Assembly (NCBI GenBank): GCA_002348465.1
Contig: DEBI01000142.1
Coordinates: 1-12,092, forward strand
Direction of reading: 5' to 3'
Length of the DNA stretch: 12,092 bases
DNA from: Gemmatimonadales bacterium UBA2960
GTDB taxonomy: Bacteria > Gemmatimonadota > Gemmatimonadetes > Longimicrobiales > Gaopeijiaceae
The translations under genes were made by a program, and so were the position numbers. This document shows positions 6,063 through 12,092 of the stretch, piece by piece (positions within the stretch are counted from its first letter, which is position 1; every line of letters begins with the position of its first letter). The notes beneath the pieces were generated by a model. That model was not told the DNA's origin. It searched no databases and saw nothing but the letters and a program-made list of their open reading frames with translations.

Positions 6063-7345
6063 CGGTAGAAAAGCTCCACCAGAGCCATGGGTACGATGGG
6101 CACATATGTCACAAGCAATAACATCGAAACCAAAACTCCGATAAACCAAAGGTTCACCTTACTAACCTCCCAAACATCCGCTTTCGCAACGGAACACGCC
6201 GTAACCAGAACCGATGCGACCGGTGGCGTCTGCTGACCAATACCGAGGTTGAGCGTAACAATTAGTCCAAAATGGACCGGATCGATACCTGCGGCCTGTA
6301 CAAGTGGCATGACGACAGGGACGACAAGGATAATCGCTGCTGCAGAATGCAAAAAAAGGCCGATGCCCAAGAAAAACACATTAAGGAGGAGTAGAATCGT
6401 CCATTTGTCTTGGGTCATGCCCATAATCCCCTCCGCTACCTGCTGAGGAACTCGAACCTCGGTCAGGTAATCACCAAGAAGAGCCGAAGCTGCCACCAGA
6501 AGCATGACGACCGCCGTTTGCTGCCCTCCCTCAAGCATGGCCCTTTTCAGCAAAGCCAAATCCAGTTCGCGATAGACAAGGCCCCCGATTAGTACCGACG
6601 CCACCACTGCAAGTCCGGCCCCCTCCGTCGCTGTTACCCAACCCGAGAAAATCCCCCCAAGAATGATCAAAGGGAGAGTGAGAGCCCAGCCAGCATCCCT
6701 GAAAGTTCGCCATACACGCCCTAGCTGAAACTCCTGCTCCCTTGGGAAGTCGTGTTTTCGAGCAAGGAAATAAGCAACTAGCATCATCAGGCCTCCACCA
6801 AGCACCCCCGGCACGATGCCTGCCACGAAGAGTTCGACGATCGAGGAGCCCGACATAACTCCGTATATGATCATAGGAATCGAAGGTGGGATGATCACTG
6901 CAAGCGTAGCAGAGGACGAAGTCACTGCTGCTGCGAACGCCTTCGAATAACCTTTCTCTCTCATTGCCGGAATCAGAATCGACCCCAGAGCCGCTACATC
7001 TGCCACAGCAGACCCACTGATCTCAGCGAAGAAGAGAGATGCACTGATGGTAACCATCGACAGGCCGCCACGGATGAACCCAACCACAGCTGAAGCAAAA
7101 GCGATAAGCCGTCGACTGATCCCAGACGCATTCATGATCGCACCCGCTAGTATGAACAAAGGGATCGCGATCAGTGGGAAGGACGTCGCACCATCGAACA
7201 TCACCAGAGCGGTATTGGGGAGCGAACCAACCCCGTCCGGCCCGGTAAGCATTGCAGCTACTGCAGCTATCCCGAGCGCTATCGCGATCGGGATACCGAC
7301 TACGACAAGTGCCAGAAGAAGTAGGCCAATGGCGAGCAGACTCAC
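6059..7345 (-). CDS. dctM: TRAP transporter large permease (DctM)
   Basis: This is the 12-to-14-helix membrane subunit of a tripartite ATP-independent periplasmic transporter, which moves an organic acid inward using a sodium gradient. Its 428-residue length is typical. Family segments include LPNTALVMFDGATSFPLIAIPLFILAGAIMNASGI near the N-terminus, then SGSAVADVAALGSILIPAM. Next come SSSATLAVIIPPSIPMIIYGVMSGSSIVELFVAGIVPG and, late in the protein, LVVPVVMPLVQAAGIDPVHFGLIVTLNLGIGQQTPPVASVL. The start is a GTG that overlaps the dctQ TGA (GTGA), with GAGG 10 nt upstream. The next gene downstream begins inside its stop codon. Stoichiometric translation with dctQ through coupling is likely. Confidence 0.95.
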   Translation of the reverse strand: MSLLAIGLLLLALVVVGIPIAIALGIAAVAAMLTGPDGVGSLPNTALVMFDGATSFPLIAIPLFILAGAIMNASGISRRLIAFASAVVGFIRGGLSMVTISASLFFAEISGSAVADVAALGSILIPAMREKGYSKAFAAAVTSSSATLAVIIPPSIPMIIYGVMSGSSIVELFVAGIVPGVLGGGLMMLVAYFLARKHDFPREQEFQLGRVWRTFRDAGWALTLPLIILGGIFSGWVTATEGAGLAVVASVLIGGLVYRELDLALLKRAMLEGGQQTAVVMLLVAASALLGDYLTEVRVPQQVAEGIMGMTQDKWTILLLLNVFFLGIGLFLHSAAAIILVVPVVMPLVQAAGIDPVHFGLIVTLNLGIGQQTPPVASVLVTACSVAKADVWEVSKVNLWFIGVLVSMLLLVTYVPIVPMALVELFYR

Positions 7346-7863
7346 CGGTCGACATCCTCAGAATCGACGGCCACAAGCGTTTGTCCACCTGCGATAGTGT
7401 CTGTTCTCTTAGCTGATCCCAATACGTCACCGATCGTCAGCAACTGAGCCGCGATAAAGAGCACCGCACCTATCGGGATAACGGACTGCGCCAAAGACAT
7501 AGGCACAGAAGGAAGGGAGACCAGAGAGGTCCCTCCAAGGACCGCCAGCACCCTAACGCCCGCCCACGCCAGCACTACGAAGAAGGAAATGGTACAAACT
7601 TCCCCGAACAGCACGAGAGCAGTGCGAGAAAATCCTCGTAACCGATCAAGCAGGGTAGGCATGCCTATGTGTGCTCGATTGAGCGCGGCTAACGCAGCGC
7701 CGTAATAGGTCAGCCAAGCGAGAAGGATCGACGCAACCTCGTCGTACCAGATCAACGAGGCACCTGACTTACGAAATATGACGCCCACGACAACCACTGC
7801 GGCCAAAACTGCCATCAGGACGAGAACGATAACCTCTAATAGCTTTCTGAGGCCTTGCCTCAA
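7342..7863 (-). CDS. dctQ: TRAP transporter small permease (DctQ)
   Basis: This small membrane subunit of 173 residues has four predicted transmembrane helices, at about residues 8-30, 43-62, 78-105 and 118-145. After the first helix comes the conserved pattern WYDEVASILLAWLTYYGAALA with NRAHIGM, typical of DctQ proteins. It pairs with DctM and helps dock the binding protein. The start is uncertain: TTG at 7863, 11 nt after the dctP stop, is the first usual start codon, while an ATT at 7872 would add three residues. No good ribosome-binding site is visible, and coupling to dctP translation probably drives expression. Confidence 0.9.
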   Translation of the reverse strand: MRQGLRKLLEVIVLVLMAVLAAVVVVGVIFRKSGASLIWYDEVASILLAWLTYYGAALAALNRAHIGMPTLLDRLRGFSRTALVLFGEVCTISFFVVLAWAGVRVLAVLGGTSLVSLPSVPMSLAQSVIPIGAVLFIAAQLLTIGDVLGSAKRTDTIAGGQTLVAVDSEDVDR

Positions 7864-7874
7864 CGATTCAATAG

Positions 7875-8882
7875 TCAGTTCGACCCCGCAGCTGCGGCCC
7901 GTTCAAGCAATGAATCACCGGACTCAACAGTCAAACCGAACTCGATATAAAGTTCAGCACTGGCGTCTAGGAATGGCTTCCGGTCAGGCTGGTTCACGAG
8001 AACACCTGCCTCGCGGATCTGGCCAACTAGCTCCGAGTCAAGCCGCTTAGCGGTCTCATAAACGTAAACCTGAGTCGCTCTAGCCTCTTCATGCAGAATC
8101 GACTGAATCTCAAGGGGAAGAGAGCCCCAGCGAGTCGGAGAGACCACTAGATACGCTGGCGTGTAGACATGGCCTGTCAGAGATAGGTAATCCTGTACTT
8201 CATAAAATTTCGACCCCCAGATCTGTGCTAAGGGGTTCTCCTGTCCGTCAATCACACCAGTCTGTAAGCCAATAAAGACCTCTGACAATGCCATTGGCGT
8301 TGGATTTGCCCCAAGGGCCTGGAAGAGCTTGAGCCGCCAGACCCCACTGGGTGTTCGAAGCTTTATGCCTTCTAGGTCATCCGGTGTCTCGAGTGGCTTC
8401 GATCTATTGGTAACGTGCCGAAATCCGTTTTCCCAAACAGCAAGAACCTTGTAGCCCGCAGCCTCTGCCAAAGGAGCGAGATCCGTCCAAACAACCTCTT
8501 CTTCAATCGATTGCATATGCATCCGATCACGAACCAAGTATGGCATCTCGAATAGGCCAAAGGCATCCACCTGTGAAGACATAATCGTGGACGGCAGAGC
8601 GAAATCGACCGTCCCAAGTTTGATTTTCTGCAGAAGCAACTCGTCGCCACCAAGCTGACTGGAGCCATAAGTCACAATCTCCCAACCCTCTGGTAGCCGT
8701 TCGTTGGCACGTCTAGCAAACTCGTCAGCGGAGAGTGCGAACAAAGACCCTGGCTCCCCAACATGACCGAACTTCAACTCACGTGGTGACGACGCATCTG
8801 AGGAGCAGCCTGAAAACAAAGCCGCGCACCCAGCCAAGGCAAACCACTGCAGACACGAGAAGGAACCTATTCGATTGATCAT
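7875..8882 (-). CDS. dctP: TRAP transporter substrate-binding lipoprotein (DctP)
   Basis: This extracytoplasmic solute-binding subunit of 335 residues delivers the substrate to DctQM. The N-terminus MINRIGSF, a hydrophobic core and the lipobox LFSGC predict lipidation at C26, so the protein is membrane-anchored and not freely periplasmic. R176 in GIKLRTPSGVW is the conserved arginine that binds the substrate carboxylate in this family, and VIDGQENPLAQIW (210-222) is the other family signature. KFGHVGEPGSLF near residue 37 starts the mature domain. The ATG overlaps the aminotransferase stop (ATGA). The carboxylate-binding arginine indicates an organic acid substrate, but its identity is not readable from sequence. 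Confidence 0.94.
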   Translation of the reverse strand: MINRIGSFSCLQWFALAGCAALFSGCSSDASSPRELKFGHVGEPGSLFALSADEFARRANERLPEGWEIVTYGSSQLGGDELLLQKIKLGTVDFALPSTIMSSQVDAFGLFEMPYLVRDRMHMQSIEEEVVWTDLAPLAEAAGYKVLAVWENGFRHVTNRSKPLETPDDLEGIKLRTPSGVWRLKLFQALGANPTPMALSEVFIGLQTGVIDGQENPLAQIWGSKFYEVQDYLSLTGHVYTPAYLVVSPTRWGSLPLEIQSILHEEARATQVYVYETAKRLDSELVGQIREAGVLVNQPDRKPFLDASAELYIEFGLTVESGDSLLERAAAAGSN

Positions 8883-10048
8883 ATTGCAGTGTCCTTGATC
8901 AGTGCCTCCATCGCAGCAGCCACCCCTTCGGCTTTGCTTATAACCCCAGAAAGCTGGAGACCCATCTCCACACCCGCTAGCGTTCCTATGAGCTGCAACG
9001 GACCTAGATCTCCGATGTGACCCACCCTGAAGACCTGCCCCCGAAAGGGGTCCAGTCCGGTCCCCAGTGACATGTCAAAACGATCTAGGATCAATGCGCG
9101 AACCGCATCTGCATCATGGCCCTTGGGCACTAGGACGGCCGTGGCCGCTTGGCTCGCCTCCGACTCGTTTTGCGAGACGACATCGAGACCCCATCCCTCA
9201 ACTGCTGCTCGCGTCACGCGTCCAAACAATGCATGGCGCGCAAAAACATTCTCAAGACCTTCTTCTGCAAGCATAGCAAGAGCCTCCTCCAGACCGAACA
9301 TAAGGTTGGTGGCTGGAGTGTAGGGAAAGAAGCCCCTCTCATTGAAACGCTTCTGATCATCCCAATCCCAATAAGACCTAGGCAGCATCGCACCCTCATG
9401 TGCCTCCATGGCACGTGGACCGACCGCGAGGACAGCCAGCCCGGGCGGCAACATCATACCCTTCTGTGACCCACTAACGGTCACATCGATGCTCCAAGCG
9501 TCATGCTGTAGGTCCGTAACAGCCAATGATGAAACTGCATCTACAAAGAGCATCGCTGGATGGCCCGAGTCACGCATTGCTCGTCCGATCGACTCAATAT
9601 CAGTTGTGACACCAGTCGAAGTCTCGTTATGCACGATGCAAACCGCCTTTATCGTAGCGTCCTGCTCCAACTGCCGAATGACCGCTTCGGGTCTCACACC
9701 TATGCGTGGGTTCCATTCAACATTCACGACATCAATTCCGAATCGGCTTGCCACTTTCGCCCAAGTCTGGGCAAAGAAGCCCTGCTCAAACAAAAGAACC
9801 CGGTCACCCGGTGAAAGCGTATTAGCAATAGCCGCTTCCCAGGCACCGCTGCCGGAGGCAGGGTACATAAACACGTCATGCTTGGTCTTGAAGAGGTAAC
9901 GGAGCCCCTCTAGAAGACGAGCCGTCAAATCGGCGAATTCAGGGCCACGATGATCGATCGTGGCCTTTGCCATAGCCTGAAGCACACGAGCAGGCGTATT
10001 AGTCGGGCCAGGAAGCTGCAGGAAATGGCGTCCACTTTGATATGTCAA
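8879..10048 (-). CDS. Class V aminotransferase, serine/alanine-glyoxylate type
   Basis: This PLP enzyme of 389 residues (from the chosen start) resembles serine-glyoxylate and alanine-glyoxylate aminotransferases. FLQLPGPTNTPARVL and TIDHRGPEF are at the N-terminus. YPASGSGAWEAA is the PLP-phosphate loop. HNETSTGV and FVDAVSSLA carry D170, which contacts the pyridine nitrogen. K196 in VSGSQKGMMLPPG forms the Schiff base, and FRVGHIG near 341 supplies the arginine for the substrate carboxylate. I chose TTG at 10048, with AAGTGAG 6 nt upstream, because similarity begins at TYQSGRHF. The frame stays open upstream to 10180 but that part overlaps the divergent gene. It is the first gene of the operon and is coupled to dctP by ATGA. 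The amino donor and acceptor are not determinable; 2-aminoethylphosphonate-pyruvate aminotransferase-like activity is a less likely alternative. Confidence 0.9.
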   Translation of the reverse strand: MTYQSGRHFLQLPGPTNTPARVLQAMAKATIDHRGPEFADLTARLLEGLRYLFKTKHDVFMYPASGSGAWEAAIANTLSPGDRVLLFEQGFFAQTWAKVASRFGIDVVNVEWNPRIGVRPEAVIRQLEQDATIKAVCIVHNETSTGVTTDIESIGRAMRDSGHPAMLFVDAVSSLAVTDLQHDAWSIDVTVSGSQKGMMLPPGLAVLAVGPRAMEAHEGAMLPRSYWDWDDQKRFNERGFFPYTPATNLMFGLEEALAMLAEEGLENVFARHALFGRVTRAAVEGWGLDVVSQNESEASQAATAVLVPKGHDADAVRALILDRFDMSLGTGLDPFRGQVFRVGHIGDLGPLQLIGTLAGVEMGLQLSGVISKAEGVAAAMEALIKDTAI

Positions 10049-10086
10049 CGTGCACTCACTTAGATGCGACAGAGAACGACGATCGG

Positions 10087-10119
10087 TACGTTGGCACCGT
10101 CCACGAACGGCCCAACATA
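10087..10119. promoter_or_regulatory. Imperfect inverted repeat in the divergent promoter region, candidate operator
   Basis: The 98-nt space between the aminotransferase start (10048) and the FAD-oxidase start (10147) contains nested inverted arms: GTTGG (10090-10094) with CCAAC (10112-10116), and CCGT (10097-10100) with ACGG (10107-10110). A flanking TA/TA pair (10087-10088 and 10118-10119) extends it. The arms are centred near 10103 with a 1-nt asymmetry and a 6-nt core. The position between two divergent units that look functionally linked suits a shared transcription-factor site. No regulator gene is in the window, and I find no convincing -35/-10 pair here. Confidence 0.4.
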
Positions 10120-10146
10120 GGGTCCGGAAACCAATCACACGACCAG

Positions 10147-12092
10147 ATGGCACTGACTCGACTCGCCCCAGGCGATCCAACTCTCGAACGAAAGCTCGCG
10201 CGAGCTGTGGAGGGCGAAGTCCGCTTTGATCGTTTCACCCGCGGTCTATACTCCACCGACGCGTCACATTATCAAGTGGAGCCACTCGGTGTAGTCTTTC
10301 CCCGCTCAGTCGGAGACGTCCAGGCCGTCCTCGAAGTCGCACGCTCCCATGATGTTCCCGTGCTACCCCGAGGTGGTGGGACATCTCAGTGCGGTCAAAC
10401 GATCGGCCGCGCTATAGTGCTAGACACGCACCGACACCTCAACGGAGTGGGTCCGGTTGAGGCACTCGGCCACGGAGAAGAATCTGGTAGTGGATCCCAG
10501 GCCTCCTTCTCAGGATGCATTGATGTAGAACCCGGTGTAGTACTCGACCATCTGAACGCGACTCTCACCCCTGACGGCCTATGGTTTCCTGTAGACCCTT
10601 CAACGGGTAGCCGAGCCACGCTCGGTGGCATGGCAGGAAATAACAGCGCCGGGTCGCGATCAATCCATTACGGGATGATGGTAGATAACGTGATCGACCT
10701 AGAAGTCGTCCTCGCAGATGGGCGGCGACTTTGGCTTGGTGAGTCGGTGCGAACCGGTTGTGCCGACACCATCGCTACAGAACGTGAACGACTGCAGAGC
10801 CTATATAGGAATAACGCAGCAGAAATCCGTAAACGACAACCGCGAACGATGCGTAACGTCGCCGGATACAACCTGAACCGCATTGGCCCTGGCGCAGAAG
10901 CGCTGGCAAGGCTCCTGGTAGGATCCGAGGGCACACTCGCCTTCTTCTCAAAGCTTAGACTGGGGCTTGCCGAACTACCTAGGAAACGCGTTCTCGGTCT
11001 TTGCCACTTTCCAGACCTCATCCAAGCGTTGGACTCAGTCCAACACCTAGTCTCACTGGACCCCTCTGCAGTGGAACTAGTCGACTCCAATGTCCTCACA
11101 CTTGCTGCTGGGATACCAGACTTCCGATCTACCATTGCAAGGTTCGTCCACGGCACTCCAGGAGCCCTTCTACTCGTCGAATTCTCATCGCCTGATTCAG
11201 GAGCGGAATTGGAGAGAGAGCTAGGACACTTAGATGGCCTCATGACCCAACTCGGATATCCCTCATCCGTGACGAGTGCAATCACATTAGCTGAACAGGC
11301 AGCTGTCTGGAATGTAAGGAAGGCCGGACTGAACATCGTGATGTCTATGGCTGGACATCGAAAACCCATCTCTTTCATTGAAGACTGTGCCGTGCCACTC
11401 GAGCATCTCGCCGAATACGCCATGGAGGTCAATGCGATATTCCGACGTCATGGCACAGATGGCACATGGTACGCTCACGCTTCAGTGGGATGTCTTCATG
11501 TTCGTCCGGCTCTCAACCTTCGAGACCCCGAGGACATAGCACTTGTCCGCCGTATTGCGGAAGAAACACACGAGGTGGTGCGGCGCTTTGGAGGGACTCA
11601 CTCCGGTGAGCACGGCGATGGAATCCTTAGATCCGAATTTCTTCCGGCAATGGTTGGGGAGCAGGTGACCCGCGTATATCGCGAGGTCAAAGACACCTTG
11701 GATCCCCTTGGGATCCTAAACCCGGGCAAGATTGTCGACGCGCCAAAGATGGATGAGCCTTCGCTCTTCCGGTTCCATCCTCAGTACGATGAACAAAGAG
11801 CTGAGGAGGTGCTCCCCACTGTTCTAAGTTGGGAACCTGGAGGTCTACTCGGTGCAACAGAACGGTGCAACAACAATGGAGCTTGCAGAAAGACCGACCC
11901 TGGTATCATGTGTCCGTCGTTTCGTGCAACCCGCCAAGAACAGCACTCGACCCGAGGGCGGGCTAACGCTCTCCGATTGGCCCTAAGCGGGCAGCTCGGA
12001 GACAGCGGATTGGATTCCCCTGAGATGGTCGAAGCGATGTCACTGTGCATCTCCTGCAAAGGATGTGCGCGTGAATGTCCAGCAGGTGTCGA
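10147..12092 (+). CDS. Fused FAD-binding oxidase / 4Fe-4S 2-hydroxyacid dehydrogenase, GlcD-YdiJ type (3' end outside window)
   Basis: The visible 648 residues contain an FAD-binding PCMH domain (about 45-275) with PRGGGTSQCGQ (74-84), the DPSTGSRATLGGMAGNNSAGS block (150-170) and YNLNRIGPGAEALARLLVGSEGTL (241-264). An FAD-oxidase C-terminal domain follows (about 280-530), with the metal/substrate-site signature GGTHSGEHGDG (482-492) and PLGILNPGK. Iron-sulfur motifs come next: C574, C580 and C589, then CISCKGCARECP (C634, C637, C640, C644). This is the single-chain arrangement seen in YdiJ, a D-2-hydroxyglutarate dehydrogenase, and resembles fused GlcD and GlcF. Such enzymes oxidise a D-2-hydroxyacid and pass electrons toward the quinone pool. 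The ATG at 10147 starts just before the conserved LARAVEGEVRFD region. An in-frame ATG at 10042 would add 35 unconserved residues and overlap the divergent gene. Residues 103-122 (GHGEESGSGSQ) form an unusual flexible insertion. The substrate is unknown. Confidence 0.92.
   Translation, partial: MALTRLAPGDPTLERKLARAVEGEVRFDRFTRGLYSTDASHYQVEPLGVVFPRSVGDVQAVLEVARSHDVPVLPRGGGTSQCGQTIGRAIVLDTHRHLNGVGPVEALGHGEESGSGSQASFSGCIDVEPGVVLDHLNATLTPDGLWFPVDPSTGSRATLGGMAGNNSAGSRSIHYGMMVDNVIDLEVVLADGRRLWLGESVRTGCADTIATERERLQSLYRNNAAEIRKRQPRTMRNVAGYNLNRIGPGAEALARLLVGSEGTLAFFSKLRLGLAELPRKRVLGLCHFPDLIQALDSVQHLVSLDPSAVELVDSNVLTLAAGIPDFRSTIARFVHGTPGALLLVEFSSPDSGAELERELGHLDGLMTQLGYPSSVTSAITLAEQAAVWNVRKAGLNIVMSMAGHRKPISFIEDCAVPLEHLAEYAMEVNAIFRRHGTDGTWYAHASVGCLHVRPALNLRDPEDIALVRRIAEETHEVVRRFGGTHSGEHGDGILRSEFLPAMVGEQVTRVYREVKDTLDPLGILNPGKIVDAPKMDEPSLFRFHPQYDEQRAEEVLPTVLSWEPGGLLGATERCNNNGACRKTDPGIMCPSFRATRQEQHSTRGRANALRLALSGQLGDSGLDSPEMVEAMSLCISCKGCARECPAGV

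Noticed and set aside
6063..6149. 29-residue N-terminal extension of the crotonase-like protein
   Set aside because: It lies inside dctM. The ATGA overlap at 6059-6062 and the start of family similarity support the shorter form.
9408..9899. Plus-strand open frame (163 codons) opposite the aminotransferase
   Set aside because: It is a shadow of the strongly conserved PLP enzyme, with no recognisable features.
10049..10180. 44-residue N-terminal extension of the aminotransferase
   Set aside because: It is Arg/Ser-rich and unconserved, and it overlaps the divergent gene and its promoter. A TTG at 10048 with a fair ribosome-binding site fits the family start.
10668..11432. Long minus-strand open frame (254 codons) opposite the FAD oxidase
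   Set aside because: Its Ser/Arg/Pro-rich composition is typical of an antisense shadow, and the plus strand encodes conserved FAD-oxidase motifs at the same place.

Overview
The window is protein-coding bacterial DNA with base composition moderately above half G+C by eye. It is densely packed: many genes overlap by 4 nt or are separated by 1 to 31 nt. I see no tRNA, rRNA, CRISPR array or insertion sequence. The partial gene at the left edge has a PorX-type receiver domain, an architecture typical of Bacteroidota, Gemmatimonadota and relatives. Together with a TRAP transporter and a CtaB-type haem O synthase, this suggests an aerobic, free-living, perhaps marine bacterium of that broad group. 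The taxonomy is inference only.

Layout. (1) Positions 1-998, minus strand: the 5' part of a PorX/PglZ-type response regulator, preceded by a low-molecular-weight-phosphatase-type arsenate reductase with an unexplained N-terminal extension. (2) Positions 1247-4029, plus strand: a three-gene run of haem O synthase (ctaB), an exported S58/DmpA-type peptidase, and a MerB-like alkylmercury lyase family protein. (3) Positions 4001-10048, minus strand: a six-gene catabolic operon, transcribed as class V aminotransferase, dctP, dctQ, dctM (TRAP transporter), enoyl-CoA hydratase-like protein and CaiB/BaiF CoA-transferase. (4) From 10147 to the right edge, plus strand and divergent from that operon: a fused FAD/4Fe-4S 2-hydroxyacid dehydrogenase of the GlcD/YdiJ type, cut by the window end.

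Main discovery. The MerB-like gene has an in-frame TGA at 3805-3807, exactly where the family has its second catalytic cysteine (Cys159 of MerB). The same frame continues for 73 codons that look like the normal MerB-family C-terminus. Nineteen nucleotides after the TGA is a hairpin with a perfect 6-bp stem and a GGUC loop. This is the geometry and loop of a bacterial SECIS element, and of E. coli fdhF as I recall it. The most economical reading is a selenocysteine-containing organomercurial lyase homologue of about 227 residues, in which a selenolate replaces the mercury-binding thiolate. A gene finder would truncate it to 153 residues. A nonsense mutation is the main alternative.

How the genes work together. 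The minus-strand operon and the divergent oxidoreductase look like one uptake-and-oxidation module. A TRAP system imports an organic acid. A flavin/iron-sulfur dehydrogenase and a PLP aminotransferase would interconvert hydroxy, oxo and amino forms. The CoA-transferase and crotonase-fold enzyme would activate and process an acyl chain. The substrate is unknown. A long imperfect inverted repeat in the 98-nt divergent promoter region is a candidate operator for both transcription units.
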